Counted from the first letter of the stretch, positions 7,145-15,961 are shown. The stretch is DNA of 29,855 nt from Darwinibacter acetoxidans_A (GCA_041936745.1 JBHGWS010000007.1:1-29855); one strand, 5' to 3'. Numbers and translations are program-made. The notes: generated from the letters alone by a model not told the origin.

Positions 7145-8567
7145 AGCTTTGGGCAACCTGCTTTTAATTGAGGGTGCTCTCTTGAGTGCACCGCTGGGCA
7201 TCGCCTTTTATTACGGCGAACATGGTTCGGTCTTGGCTTTTTTGCTGACCATGGCAGCTTTAGGCATATTCGGCTTTTTGGCCGCCAATTTTCCCGCGGC
7301 CGCAGGGCGGCTAAAGACCAAGGAGGCAATTTTGATTGTGGCCTCGGGCTGGCTGGCCTGCTCGCTTTTTGGCAGCCTGCCCTTTATTCTAACTGAAAGC
7401 ACGGCCAGCCCGATCGATGCTTTTTTTGAAACGGTGTCCGGCTTAACGACAACGGGGGCGACCGTTTTTGAAGATGTAGAAGCACTGCCGCGGGGGATTC
7501 TTTTTTGGCGCTCATTAACCCACTGGCTGGGCGGTATGGGTATTTTAGTCCTTTCTTTGGCAGTCCTGCCTACTTTCAGAGTAGGGGGCCTGGAGGCTTT
7601 TAAGGCGGAAAGCCCGGGGCCGAGCGCCGCTAAACTGGCGCCGCGCCTGGCGGCTACCACCAAGATCCTCTACACCGTCTATTTGGCCTTGACCGTTCTC
7701 TTCGTTTTAGTTTTTGCCGCGGCGGGCCTGAGTTGGTTTGAAAGTTTCGTTTTCACCTTCGGCACGGTGGGCACGGGGGGCTTCTCGATTTATAACGACA
7801 GTTTGGCCCGCTTCAGCGGTAACACCGTTTTAATCGTTGCGCTGGCGGCAGGCATGTTAATTTCCGGGGTAAACTTCTCCTTATATTACGATCTGTGGCG
7901 GCGGCGCTGGCGGAATGTGCGGGTTGATTCGGAGCTGCGCCTTTATTTAAGCATTGCTGCGGCTGCCGTCCTTTTGATCGCTTTTAACCTTCACGGCAGG
8001 GTATACGGAGCCGCTGAGGCGCTTAAACAGGCACTGTTTCAGGTCAGCTCGCTTATGACGACAACCGGTTATTCCACTGCCGATTTTGATCTTTGGCCTA
8101 CCTTCAGCCAAGCGATACTGGTGCTTTTAATGTTTATCGGCGGCAGCGCGGGCTCTACCGCCGGCTCGATTAAAGTTATCCGCCTTTTAATTGCGGCGAA
8201 AGCGGTAAAGAGGGAGGTAGCCAAAACGCTGCACCCTCAGGCGGTTACCCCCATTACCGTTAACGGCCGGGTCCTGCCGGAAAAAATAGTAACGGGCGTT
8301 GCCGCTTTTTATTTCCTCTACTTCGCCGTCTTTGCCTTGGGCACACTTTTAATCTCCTGGCAGGGCTGGGATTTAATCACTTCTTTAAGTGCCGTCGCCA
8401 CTACTTTGGGAAATGTCGGCCCCGGCTTGGGCGCGGTGGGGCCCACGCATACTTTTGCCGATTTTGGCGGGGCCGCCAAACTTTTGTTTTCTCTTTTAAT
8501 GCTCTTGGGCCGCTTGGAACTTTTCACCGTGTTGGTGCTCTTTACGCCCGGTTTTTGGCGGCAGTAA
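7122..8567 (+). CDS. trkH: Trk potassium transporter, channel subunit TrkH
   Basis: A 481-aa membrane protein forming the potassium-conducting pore, partner of TrkA. All four pore-loop filter segments of the family are visible: TTTGATVFED, GTVGTGGFSIYND, TTTGYSTADFD and LGNVGPGLGAVGPT. The hydrophobic segments fit the M1-P-M2 fourfold arrangement plus two extra N-terminal helices. The ATG at 7122 follows AAAGGAGG and lies inside the 3' end of trkA, so the subunits are translationally coupled. A conserved Arg/Lys-containing region GGSAGSTAGSIKVIRLL precedes the last repeat, as in TrkH/KtrB proteins. Confidence 0.95.
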   Translation: MNYGAVVRALGNLLLIEGALLSAPLGIAFYYGEHGSVLAFLLTMAALGIFGFLAANFPAAAGRLKTKEAILIVASGWLACSLFGSLPFILTESTASPIDAFFETVSGLTTTGATVFEDVEALPRGILFWRSLTHWLGGMGILVLSLAVLPTFRVGGLEAFKAESPGPSAAKLAPRLAATTKILYTVYLALTVLFVLVFAAAGLSWFESFVFTFGTVGTGGFSIYNDSLARFSGNTVLIVALAAGMLISGVNFSLYYDLWRRRWRNVRVDSELRLYLSIAAAAVLLIAFNLHGRVYGAAEALKQALFQVSSLMTTTGYSTADFDLWPTFSQAILVLLMFIGGSAGSTAGSIKVIRLLIAAKAVKREVAKTLHPQAVTPITVNGRVLPEKIVTGVAAFYFLYFAVFALGTLLISWQGWDLITSLSAVATTLGNVGPGLGAVGPTHTFADFGGAAKLLFSLLMLLGRLELFTVLVLFTPGFWRQ

Positions 8568-8592
8568 AAAAGCCGCCGGCCAAGCCGGCAGC
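8566..8592 (-). terminator. Intrinsic terminator for the small secreted protein gene
   Basis: On the minus strand GCTGCCGGC, loop TTG, GCCGGCGGC, then TTTTTT. The minus-strand stem is nine pairs including one U-G. On the plus strand the same element has one mismatch and a weaker TTTT, so it may also help end trkH transcription. Confidence 0.8.
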
Positions 8593-8596
8593 ACTT

Positions 8597-8917
8597 TTAC
8601 CATCTACCCCACATGTGGTGCCTTCTCTGCATGCGGCCGGGCCCGTGGCAGAAGCCGCCGCCGAGCCAGCCTCGGGCCGCACCGTAAGGGGCCGGGGCTT
8701 TTTCGGCAAACTCCGCCTGCGCCCAATTCTCGTACTCTGCCCTGACCGCCTCAATTTCCGCCAGCACCTCCGGGTGCCTCTTTAGGATCTCCAGAACGCG
8801 GATCCGAAAGGGTACAAATTCATCTCTTTTCTCCACTTCCGCGGCCGCGCCAAAAGCAACAGCCAAAACAAGGGCTGAGACAACTGCGAGTAGAATTACC
8901 TTCATATACTTACGCAT
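8597..8917 (-). CDS. Small exported protein with Cys/His/Met-rich C-terminus
   Basis: A 106-aa protein with a clear signal peptide: basic MRKYMK, a hydrophobic core to about residue 20, and a probable cleavage after AFGAAA. The mature part has a charged helical segment (about 27-73; RVLEILKRHPEVLAEIEAVRAEYENW) and a glycine-rich tail ending GGGFCHGPGRMQRRHHMWGRW, with one Cys, three His and two Met in the last 17 residues. No named family is assigned; the helix plus metal-binding-type tail loosely recalls small exported envelope-stress or metal-binding proteins such as Spy/CpxP, without a recognisable motif. AGGAGGTG precedes the ATG. It is divergent from a two-component operon whose kinase has a similar Met/His/Arg-rich stretch, so it may be a target or modulator of that system (inference). 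Confidence 0.75.
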   Translation of the reverse strand: MRKYMKVILLAVVSALVLAVAFGAAAEVEKRDEFVPFRIRVLEILKRHPEVLAEIEAVRAEYENWAQAEFAEKAPAPYGAARGWLGGGFCHGPGRMQRRHHMWGRW

Positions 8918-8959
8918 TTTTGCACCTCCTGATTTTTCTTCAGCTTAGCACAGGAGTTT

Positions 8960-8986
8960 GAAGATAATCGGAAGAAATTCTGAAGA
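8960..8986. promoter_or_regulatory. Three GAAGA repeats at 11-nt spacing; probable response-regulator binding site
   Basis: GAAGA occurs at 8960-8964, 8971-8975 and 8982-8986, exactly one helical turn apart. The last copy, within CTGAAGAAA, faces an inverted TTTCTTCAG at about 8935-8943. OmpR/PhoB-type regulators typically bind tandem repeats of 11-nt period, and the site lies between the regulator gene and the divergent secreted-protein gene. The match of spacing and position is the evidence; binding is inferred. Confidence 0.55.
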
Positions 8987-9029
8987 AATGTTGTAGATTA
9001 TTATTCAGCCTGCCAAACAAGGGGGATTA

Positions 9030-9710
9030 ATGATGGGCCAAAAGATATTGGTTGTGGAAGACGAGGGAAAGATCAGAGAGATCGTTAAACTTTATCTGCA
9101 GCAGGACGGCTTCGCCGTGCTGGAAGCAAAAGACGGCGCCGAGGCTTTGGAGCTTTTCAGGCGGGAAGCACCCGATCTGGTGATCTTGGATTTAATGCTG
9201 CCGAAAATCCCCGGCGAAGAAGTAAGCGCTCAAATCAGGGCGGTCTCGGAGGTACCCATTATCATGCTGACGGCTAAAACGAGCGAAGAAGATCGGGTCA
9301 GGGGCCTGGAAAGCGGCGTTGACGATTATGTGACAAAGCCTTTCAGCCCGAAAGAATTGGTAGCCAGGGTTAATGCGGTTTTACGCCGCCACCGCCGCCG
9401 CAGCGAAGGGGATCTGAAAAGCGGGGACAAGGTTGTCTGCATCGACAGGGCTAAACACGAAGTCACGGTGAACGGCAATCTTATTTCCCTGACGCCGACG
9501 GAATACCGGCTGCTGGTATTGTTTTTAAACAATCCCGGGGTGGTTTTTTCCCGGGCCGAATTAGCTGAGCGCGCTTTTGGCTGGGATTACGAAGGGTATG
9601 AAGAGACAATTTATGTCCACATTAAAAACTTAAGGAAAAAATTGGAGCCCCATGCCCCCCAAGATTACATCGATACGGTTTACGGCGTGGGCTATAGGTG
9701 GTTGGAATAA
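9030..9710 (+). CDS. OmpR-family two-component response regulator
   Basis: A 226-aa transcription factor. The receiver domain (about 1-120) has the acidic pair ED near residues 11-12, the phospho-acceptor Asp at about 54 in LVILDLMLPK, Thr in MLTAK and Lys in VTKPFSPKEL. The winged-helix effector domain (about 130-225) shows SLTPTEYRLLVLF, the recognition region EETIYVHIKNLRKKLE and the wing DTVYGVGYRW. GGGGGA precedes ATG 9030; an adjacent ATG at 9033 is equally usable. Its stop overlaps the kinase start (TAATG). It probably controls its own operon and the divergent small exported protein through the GAAGA repeats. Confidence 0.92.
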   Translation: MMGQKILVVEDEGKIREIVKLYLQQDGFAVLEAKDGAEALELFRREAPDLVILDLMLPKIPGEEVSAQIRAVSEVPIIMLTAKTSEEDRVRGLESGVDDYVTKPFSPKELVARVNAVLRRHRRRSEGDLKSGDKVVCIDRAKHEVTVNGNLISLTPTEYRLLVLFLNNPGVVFSRAELAERAFGWDYEGYEETIYVHIKNLRKKLEPHAPQDYIDTVYGVGYRWLE

Positions 9711-11044
9711 TGCCAAGGAAACTTAGCGGCCGCCTTACCTTTTTTATGGTTTTGGTCAGCGGCCTTTCAATCCTCTTTGCGGGCTTTTTCATTGATCGGG
9801 CTTTGGACAGGCAGTTTTCGCAATTTCTCGCAACTTCGCAGGAAAAAAGAAACCTCCAGCTGGTGCAGGCGGTTAAAGAGCTTTACGAAGGCAGCGATGC
9901 TGAAACAGTGCGCCGGCAGCTGGAAATCTTAAGCTCGGCCGCGGCTGTTGAAATAACAATTGTGCCCCCCACAAGGATGCACGGGCGGCAGATGGCAGGC
10001 CACATGATGGGCCGCGGCCCCGGGCACATGCGGCGCCAGACTACCGAAGAGATCACCCTGCCCGGCGGCGAGGAAGCGGTAATCAATATTACTCCCCTGC
10101 TCAGCGCGGAAGCTTTGGTTGATGAGGCGGCCTTTCGCACAGCCGTCAACAAATCAATCTTTTTGGCGGCTCTTCTTTCCCTGGGCGCGGCTTTGGCCGT
10201 CAGTGCCTTTTTCTCCTGGGGTTTAACCAGGCCCTTAAACCAGCTTTTAACCGTGGTGCGGCGGGTGGGCCAAGGTGATTTGGAACAGAAAGTGGAAATT
10301 AAGGGCAGCGACGAGATCAGTTTTTTGGGCCGGGAATTTAATGAAATGGCCCGGAATTTGCGTAAAATGGAGGAATTCCGGATTAAGCTGACCAATGATT
10401 TGGCCCACGAACTGCGCACGCCCCTTGCGGGCATCCAAGCTTACGTGGAAGCCATGCACGATGGGGTTTTAAAGCCTACCCCGCAGAATTTCGGCTTAGT
10501 CCGGGAAGAAATAGAGCGCCTGAATTTACTTTTAACGGACCTGCAGAAACTGGCGCAGGCGGAAAAAGCCGTTCAGCGCAAAGATAAGGTGGATTTAACT
10601 GAAGTGACCGCCAAGCTTCTTGCGTCCCTCCGCATTTTAGCGGAAGAAAAGGGAATTAACCTTAAGTTTATACAGAGTGCCCCTCTGTACACTTTAGGCG
10701 ATGGGCGGCTGCTCAAAACAGCTTTGCAAAACGTCCTTGTCAACGCCATAAAATACACACCGGCGGGCGGTACCGTGACGGTCAGTCTCAAAGCGGCTGA
10801 TAAATGGGTTTCGGTTCAAATTTCCGATACGGGGATCGGCATCGAAGCCCAGGAACTGCCGTTGATCTTCGAAAGATTCTATCGGACGGATTTATCCCGC
10901 TCCCGTAAAACGGGCGGGACCGGCATCGGCTTAGCCATTACATCCCAGATCGTCAAAGCGCACGGCGGGGAAATTGACGTGCAGAGTGAGGTGGGTGTGG
11001 GCAGCACTTTTACTGTCCGCTTGCGAGAGTTAAGCAATGAATAG
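9710..11044 (+). CDS. Sensor histidine kinase with Met/His-rich extracytoplasmic loop
   Basis: A 444-aa membrane kinase, partner of the preceding regulator. Order: TM1 (about 9-27), an extracytoplasmic region (about 28-142), TM2 (about 143-166), HAMP (about 167-220), HisKA with the phospho-acceptor His at about 233 in NDLAHELRTPL, and a catalytic domain with N box NVLVNAIKYTP, G1 DTGIGIEAQ, F box IFERFYRTD and G2 GTGIGLAI. Residues about 89-110 contain five Met, three His and several Arg (RMHGRQMAGHMM, then GPGHMRRQ), typical of loops that bind Cu/Ag-like metals, though this is inferred. The ATG at 9710 overlaps the regulator's TAA and has ATAGGTGG 8 nt upstream; an upstream GTG at 9698 is less likely. 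A penicillin-binding protein gene follows 12 nt later. Confidence 0.9.
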   Translation: MPRKLSGRLTFFMVLVSGLSILFAGFFIDRALDRQFSQFLATSQEKRNLQLVQAVKELYEGSDAETVRRQLEILSSAAAVEITIVPPTRMHGRQMAGHMMGRGPGHMRRQTTEEITLPGGEEAVINITPLLSAEALVDEAAFRTAVNKSIFLAALLSLGAALAVSAFFSWGLTRPLNQLLTVVRRVGQGDLEQKVEIKGSDEISFLGREFNEMARNLRKMEEFRIKLTNDLAHELRTPLAGIQAYVEAMHDGVLKPTPQNFGLVREEIERLNLLLTDLQKLAQAEKAVQRKDKVDLTEVTAKLLASLRILAEEKGINLKFIQSAPLYTLGDGRLLKTALQNVLVNAIKYTPAGGTVTVSLKAADKWVSVQISDTGIGIEAQELPLIFERFYRTDLSRSRKTGGTGIGLAITSQIVKAHGGEIDVQSEVGVGSTFTVRLRELSNE

Positions 11045-11056
11045 GGGGTTACAGCC

Positions 11057-13021
11057 ATGAAGGTGAAGGCAGCCGTTGTTCTTATCTTAATAATTGTGGT
11101 GGCGGGAGGGGCTGCTGCTTGGCAGTATTTTACGAAAGATCCCGCTGAGCCCGGCGAACAATTTTTAAACCAAATCGCCGAGCAGAATTTTAACGGCATC
11201 GAAAACTATTTTGAGCAGGAAAAACCCCGGCCGACCGCGGCTGAACTGCGGAGCGGCTACGCCGATTTTGGGGAAAGCTTTGCTTTGGCCGCAATAAAAT
11301 TGGTGGATTTTAAACTGCGGGAGAAAAAAGGGAAAGAAGCGGTTTTTGATTTTAAGCTCCGTTACGAAAGTATCCATTTTCCGCCTTTGGAGGTTGAATC
11401 CCAGCTTGTCTTAAAGCGCCGCGGGCTTTTGGGCAGTTGGCTGATTGAGTGGGCGGATAATCTGCCGCTGCCCCACTACGGCCTGGGGGCTTCTTACAGC
11501 AGAGTGCGGTTGGAGCCCCGCCGGGCCGCAATTTATGATGCAAAGGGCCGCTTACTGGCCGGCGAAGGCAGCTTGATCACCGTGGGCGTCCAGCCGGACC
11601 GCATCCAAGATGGGGCGGAGCTTTTAGCTGTTTTAGAAAAAGAACTTGCCTTGGACCCTGAATATGTGAGGGGCCAATATGAAAAACCCGGTGTTTTAGG
11701 CCACTGGTTCGTCCCCTTAATCAAGATTACGGAAAGCCGTTACCAAGAGGTAGACGGGGCCTTAAGGCCCATCCCCGGCATCTTTTTTCGGCGGACGGAA
11801 GCGCGGGCTTACCCTTACGGGCCGGCGGCGGCGCATTTGACCGGCTATTTAGGTGAAGTAACGGCTGCGATGATCGAAGATTTTAGGCAGCGCGATTACC
11901 AAAGCGGAGAAATTGTAGGCAGAAGCGGCTTGGAAGCGGGCCAAGACGATTCTTTACGGGGCAGGCCCGGTTACCGGTTTTTTGTGGAGCAGGCGGCGGA
12001 CCGCATTTTAACTGCGGAAAAACCCGTGGAGTTTGGTTCGGATCTCCATCTGACAATAGATGGGGCCATGCAGGAGTTAGCCGCCGAAATTTTAGAAGGC
12101 CGTCGGGGTGCCTTCGTGATCTTAAATGCAGCCACAGGCGGGATTTTGGCCTTAGTTTCCACGCCGAGCTACGATCCCAACGAGTTTATTTTAGGGGTAA
12201 GCCAAGCCCGCTGGCAGGAGTTGAGCGGGGATTTAAACAAGCCCATGTTTAACCGCGGCCTGCAGGGGCTGTATCCACCGGGCTCCGTGTTTAAGGCTGT
12301 GACTGCGGCGGCAGCCATCGATCAAGGGCTGTACACTGCGGAAAGCGTGTTTGTGGATTCGGGCGAGCTGAGGGTGGAGGGAAATATTATCCGCAATTAC
12401 GAAAGGCAGATCCACGGTGAACACACTTTACATGAAGCGATCGTTAAGTCCGTTAATACTACCGTGGCCAAAGTCGCTTTGGAACTTGGTGCTCCCGCTT
12501 TAGAAGAATATTTTAAGCGCTGGGGTTTAGATCGGGACTGGGCATTAAGCCTGCCTTTGGAAAAAGGCCGGGTCGGCCTGCCCGGCCGCAGCCAAGTCGG
12601 TTTGGCCTGGTCCGCTTTAGGCCAAGACCAACTTCTTTTAACTCCTTTACACGTGGCGCAAATCTTCGCCGTCTTCGCCAATGAAGGCAGGCTCGCCCCC
12701 ATCCATTTAATCAAGGGGGAAGCAGGCGAAAGCAGGCAGGTTTTGCAGCCGGAAACAGCTGAGGCAGTTAATGCCATGCTGCAAGACGTGGTCCGGGAAG
12801 GGACGGGGAAAAATGCCCAAGTGGCGGGGCTGGAGATTAAGGCTAAAACCGGTACCGCCGAAGTGGTGGGCGGCGGCATGCACGCTTGGTTTGCGGGCCA
12901 CACCGAGTTAAACGGCGAAAAAATCGCTTTTGCACTTTTAGTCGAAGAGGGCGGCGTGGGCGGCCAAACCGCGGCACCGCTTGTTGCCGAGTTTTTCCAA
13001 AAATTAATTGACTCTTTCTAG
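11057..13021 (+). CDS. Class B penicillin-binding protein (transpeptidase) with MecA-like N-terminal domain
   Basis: A 654-aa membrane-anchored D,D-transpeptidase that cross-links peptidoglycan. Domains: one N-terminal membrane span (about 4-22); an NTF2-like MecA_N domain (about 28-150); a PBP-dimer/linker domain (about 155-310); and the transpeptidase domain with active-site Ser410 in SVFK (410-413), SVN (465-467) and KTG (597-599). This layout matches B. subtilis PbpC (PBP3) and staphylococcal MecA/PBP2a as a family; it does not by itself indicate beta-lactam resistance. AGGGGGTT precedes ATG 11057. It is the third gene of the two-component operon, which hints at envelope-stress control. 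Its last 18 nt overlap the convergent hydrolase gene. Confidence 0.93.
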   Translation: MKVKAAVVLILIIVVAGGAAAWQYFTKDPAEPGEQFLNQIAEQNFNGIENYFEQEKPRPTAAELRSGYADFGESFALAAIKLVDFKLREKKGKEAVFDFKLRYESIHFPPLEVESQLVLKRRGLLGSWLIEWADNLPLPHYGLGASYSRVRLEPRRAAIYDAKGRLLAGEGSLITVGVQPDRIQDGAELLAVLEKELALDPEYVRGQYEKPGVLGHWFVPLIKITESRYQEVDGALRPIPGIFFRRTEARAYPYGPAAAHLTGYLGEVTAAMIEDFRQRDYQSGEIVGRSGLEAGQDDSLRGRPGYRFFVEQAADRILTAEKPVEFGSDLHLTIDGAMQELAAEILEGRRGAFVILNAATGGILALVSTPSYDPNEFILGVSQARWQELSGDLNKPMFNRGLQGLYPPGSVFKAVTAAAAIDQGLYTAESVFVDSGELRVEGNIIRNYERQIHGEHTLHEAIVKSVNTTVAKVALELGAPALEEYFKRWGLDRDWALSLPLEKGRVGLPGRSQVGLAWSALGQDQLLLTPLHVAQIFAVFANEGRLAPIHLIKGEAGESRQVLQPETAEAVNAMLQDVVREGTGKNAQVAGLEIKAKTGTAEVVGGGMHAWFAGHTELNGEKIAFALLVEEGGVGGQTAAPLVAEFFQKLIDSF

Positions 13022-13990
13022 AAAGAACCTGCGGACCGCGGCCCAAGCGGCCTCATCTTTATAAATAGTGTAATGGTCCCCGCCGGGGACGAAGTGTAAG
13101 ACAGCCTCCTGAGCCCAACGGCTCATGAGGCTTTTTGACCGCCCAGGCGAAATCAACCGATCAGCGCTGCCGATCACGGCCAGGGCCGGGGCTTTTGTTT
13201 GGGCGGCCCATTTTTCCGCCCGGAAAGGGGAGCGGATTAAAAACTTAGTAGGCAGCAGCGGCAGCAGATCCTGCGCCACACCGCCGCCGATTGAGTCGTA
13301 GGGCGAAAAAAGCGCGACCGCTGTCAAAGGCCGCTTTGCCGCCAGGTAAGCGGCGACACCGGTGCCCAGGCTGCCGCCGAGGGCGAAGACGTTTTTGCCG
13401 TCCACAAAGGGATGGGCCAAAAGATTATCGTAAACCGTCAAGGCATCGGCCAAAAAACCGGCTTCGCTCGGCACCCCCGTACTGAGGCCGTAACCGCGGT
13501 AGTTAAAAAAAGCCCAGGTGAATTCGGGGATGTAATCCTGCAGCTTAAATTGGCGGGAAGCCTCTGTGCCTTGGCCGCCAAACACGATCACTAAAGGAGC
13601 CGGCAGTTTTTCACCGGGCAAAAGCCAGCCGTGAAGTCGGACGCCATCTTCCGCCTCAATGGTCAGTTCCTCGAAAGCCGCCTGTTCGCTGATAGCCGCC
13701 AGGCGGCTTTCGCTTAAACGGCGCTGCTTAAAAAGGAGGCGATCCTGCACGGCAAAGACTAAAACAGCCAAGATCAGCCAGGCGAAAAAAGAACCGGTTA
13801 AGATCTTTAAAAGAGGCTTTTCGCCGCGGAGCAGGCCGCCCAAAAAAAGCGCAGCACCTGTTAGAAGAGGCAAAACGCTTGCTGATTTCAGGCTTTTCGA
13901 TAAAGGCGCCAGCTTAAAAAGAGTGCCGCCTAACAAAAGCAGAAACAAGCCGGCGGTGGAAACCGCGTAAGTCAGGATCTTTTTGAACAA
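13004..13990 (-). CDS. Membrane-anchored alpha/beta hydrolase
   Basis: A 328-aa protein with three hydrophobic segments in the first about 85 residues, followed by an alpha/beta-hydrolase domain. Signs of the fold are VIVFGGQG (oxyanion-loop region), FFNYRGYGLSTGVPS, the nucleophile elbow GGSLGTG (Ser in GxSxG), the acid in IGSADRLI and the His in GGDHYTIY, so the catalytic triad appears intact. It resembles the BEM46/YqkD-like hydrolases that follow a membrane anchor; the substrate is unknown. The ATG at 13990 is followed upstream by GAGGAG. Its 3' end runs 18 nt into the convergent penicillin-binding-protein gene, so no terminator separates them. Confidence 0.85.
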   Translation of the reverse strand: MFKKILTYAVSTAGLFLLLLGGTLFKLAPLSKSLKSASVLPLLTGAALFLGGLLRGEKPLLKILTGSFFAWLILAVLVFAVQDRLLFKQRRLSESRLAAISEQAAFEELTIEAEDGVRLHGWLLPGEKLPAPLVIVFGGQGTEASRQFKLQDYIPEFTWAFFNYRGYGLSTGVPSEAGFLADALTVYDNLLAHPFVDGKNVFALGGSLGTGVAAYLAAKRPLTAVALFSPYDSIGGGVAQDLLPLLPTKFLIRSPFRAEKWAAQTKAPALAVIGSADRLISPGRSKSLMSRWAQEAVLHFVPGGDHYTIYKDEAAWAAVRRFFLERVN

Positions 13991-14083
13991 GGGGCTCCTC
14001 CTCTCTTTCCCGCCTGTGGCAGGAAAATAATACTAAATTAAGAACTAAGATTTAGAATACGAAAGCGGAAGGGTTTGGTGTAA

Positions 14084-15946
14084 ATGTCGGTACGTCGAAA
14101 GCTGTTTCTCGGTGTTGTCTTAGTAACCGTGTTGATTTTAGCTGCCGTTGTAACATTTATGAGCGGCCGGTCTTTGAATCTCATTGAACGCAATGAACTG
14201 GCTGAACTGGAACGCATTGGCGCTGTGATTGAGGCAAGGCTCGCAAATCAAATCGCCGCTACTGAAGATCTTACCTTAACTGCCGCGGCAAATCCAGAAG
14301 TTCAAAAACTTTTTGCCGCCAGAGATCGGGAAGGTTTAAAAACCCTGCTGCTGCCGGGCTATCTATTAATCGCCGAACGGTATGCTCAGATGCAGTTTCA
14401 CCTGCCCGACTCCACGTCTTTTTTAAGGCTGCACGAGCCTGATAAATACGGTGACAGTTTAAGGGATTTTCGTTTTACGGTCAACGAGGCGAACAGCACT
14501 CAAAGTACCGTGCTCGGTTTGGAAGAAGGCCGGGGCGGCTATGGGCTGCGGGCCGTGGCACCTGTTTTTTACCAGGGAAGGCATGTCGGCTCCGTGGAAT
14601 ACGGCGGAGATTTGGGACTGGCCTTTTTAGAATCCCTGCAGGGGGAAATGGCAGGCGAATATTCTCTCTACCAACTGCAGGCCGGTGCTGCCTGGGCTGA
14701 TTACGGAGCCGATGAGTCGGGCCTTTTAGCCGCTACGGCGCCGGAGGAAGGGTGGGTTTTAGAAGAAAGTCAGCAAAAAAGCCTGGCCCAAGGCCGGCCC
14801 GGTTATCTGCTGAAGGGGCAGAGGGCAATTTTACTGCTGCCGCTCCGTGATTTTCGAGGTGAAATCATCGGGTATTTAAAGGCGGTTTACGACAGATCCG
14901 CTACCTTAGGGTTAAGTTCCCGAACGAAAACCATAGGGTACGCTTTGGCCGCCGGGGCGTCCTTGGCCGCAGCTTTTCTTTTATCACTGCTTTTAGGCAG
15001 GCTTTTACGGCCCCTGCGGCGTTTAGTCATCGCCGCCCAGACTATGGGCGCCGGTGATTTTACTGCGAGCCTTGCCCCCGGCGGCCGCGATGAAATAGGC
15101 AGGGTCTTGGAAGCCTTAGGGATTATGCGGGATAAAGTGGTCGGCGCCGTTGGCCAAATCGGCGGCGTAGCCGATGATATTGCTGGAAACAGCCAGGAAC
15201 TTGCCGCAGCCGCCGAACAAAACGCGGCGGCCGTCCAGGAAGTGGCCGGTACCGCTAACCAGTTTGCAGGGAGTGTGGAGCATTTAAACCAAGCGGCGGC
15301 AGGTTTGTCAAAAGAAGCGGAACAAATTCGAGTGCAGGCCCAAAAAAGCGCCGCCGAAATCAGGCAGGCGGTCGTTGGCAGCACTAATTTAAACGAACGC
15401 ATTAAAGAGCTGGCGGCCATGGTCGATGCTTTAGGGCAGGATTCTTTGCAGATCAGCCGGGTTTTAGATGTTATTACCCAGATTGCCGATCAGACCGAAC
15501 TTTTGGCTTTGAATGCGGCCATTGAGGCTGCCCGGGCCGGGGAATTTGGCCGGGGGTTTGCCGTGGTTGCGGAGGAAGTGCGCCATTTGGCTGAGCAGTC
15601 CGCTGCGGCAACAGGCGAGATCGCCGCTTTAATTGAAAACATCCAAAGCCGGACGGCTGAGGCCGTGTCGGAAATGGCCGTGGGGGCACAAGAGGCTGCC
15701 GAAAGTACGGCGGTCACGGAAAAAAGCGGTGCCATGGTACAAGAAATCATCCGCCAGATGGAAAATATTTTGGAACAAATCCAGGTCATGGCAGGTGATA
15801 TGGGTGAGATCGACCGCGGCAGCGAACAGATCTCAGCCGCGACAGAAGAGCAGTCCGCTTCCGTGGCGGAAATTGCTTCCGCGGCGGAGCAGTTGACGAT
15901 AGTCGCCCAGCGCCTCCAGGAGTTGGTGGCATGGTTTAAAATCTAA
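14084..15946 (+). CDS. Methyl-accepting chemotaxis protein with double-Cache sensor domain
   Basis: A 620-aa transmembrane chemoreceptor. TM1 is at about 6-27. The extracytoplasmic region (about 30-278) carries FHLPDSTSFLRLHEPDKYGD and VAPVFYQGRHVGSVEYGGDL, features I associate with the dCache_3-type double sensor domain. TM2 is at about 285-305, then HAMP (about 305-358, with PGGRDEIGRVLEALG) and the coiled-coil signalling domain whose hairpin tip is IADQTELLALNAAIEAARAG near 465-485. No C-terminal CheR-docking pentapeptide is seen. GGAAGGG lies 10 nt before the ATG. No other chemotaxis or flagellar gene is in the window; the next gene starts 15 nt later on the same strand, so they are probably co-transcribed. 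Ligand unknown. Confidence 0.92.
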   Translation: MSVRRKLFLGVVLVTVLILAAVVTFMSGRSLNLIERNELAELERIGAVIEARLANQIAATEDLTLTAAANPEVQKLFAARDREGLKTLLLPGYLLIAERYAQMQFHLPDSTSFLRLHEPDKYGDSLRDFRFTVNEANSTQSTVLGLEEGRGGYGLRAVAPVFYQGRHVGSVEYGGDLGLAFLESLQGEMAGEYSLYQLQAGAAWADYGADESGLLAATAPEEGWVLEESQQKSLAQGRPGYLLKGQRAILLLPLRDFRGEIIGYLKAVYDRSATLGLSSRTKTIGYALAAGASLAAAFLLSLLLGRLLRPLRRLVIAAQTMGAGDFTASLAPGGRDEIGRVLEALGIMRDKVVGAVGQIGGVADDIAGNSQELAAAAEQNAAAVQEVAGTANQFAGSVEHLNQAAAGLSKEAEQIRVQAQKSAAEIRQAVVGSTNLNERIKELAAMVDALGQDSLQISRVLDVITQIADQTELLALNAAIEAARAGEFGRGFAVVAEEVRHLAEQSAAATGEIAALIENIQSRTAEAVSEMAVGAQEAAESTAVTEKSGAMVQEIIRQMENILEQIQVMAGDMGEIDRGSEQISAATEEQSASVAEIASAAEQLTIVAQRLQELVAWFKI

Positions 15947-15961
15947 AAGCGAGGTGGTTAA

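Noticed and set aside
8569..8592. Strong terminator for trkH on the plus strand
   Set aside because: The hairpin is better paired and has a longer T-run in the minus direction, so I assigned it mainly to the small exported-protein gene.
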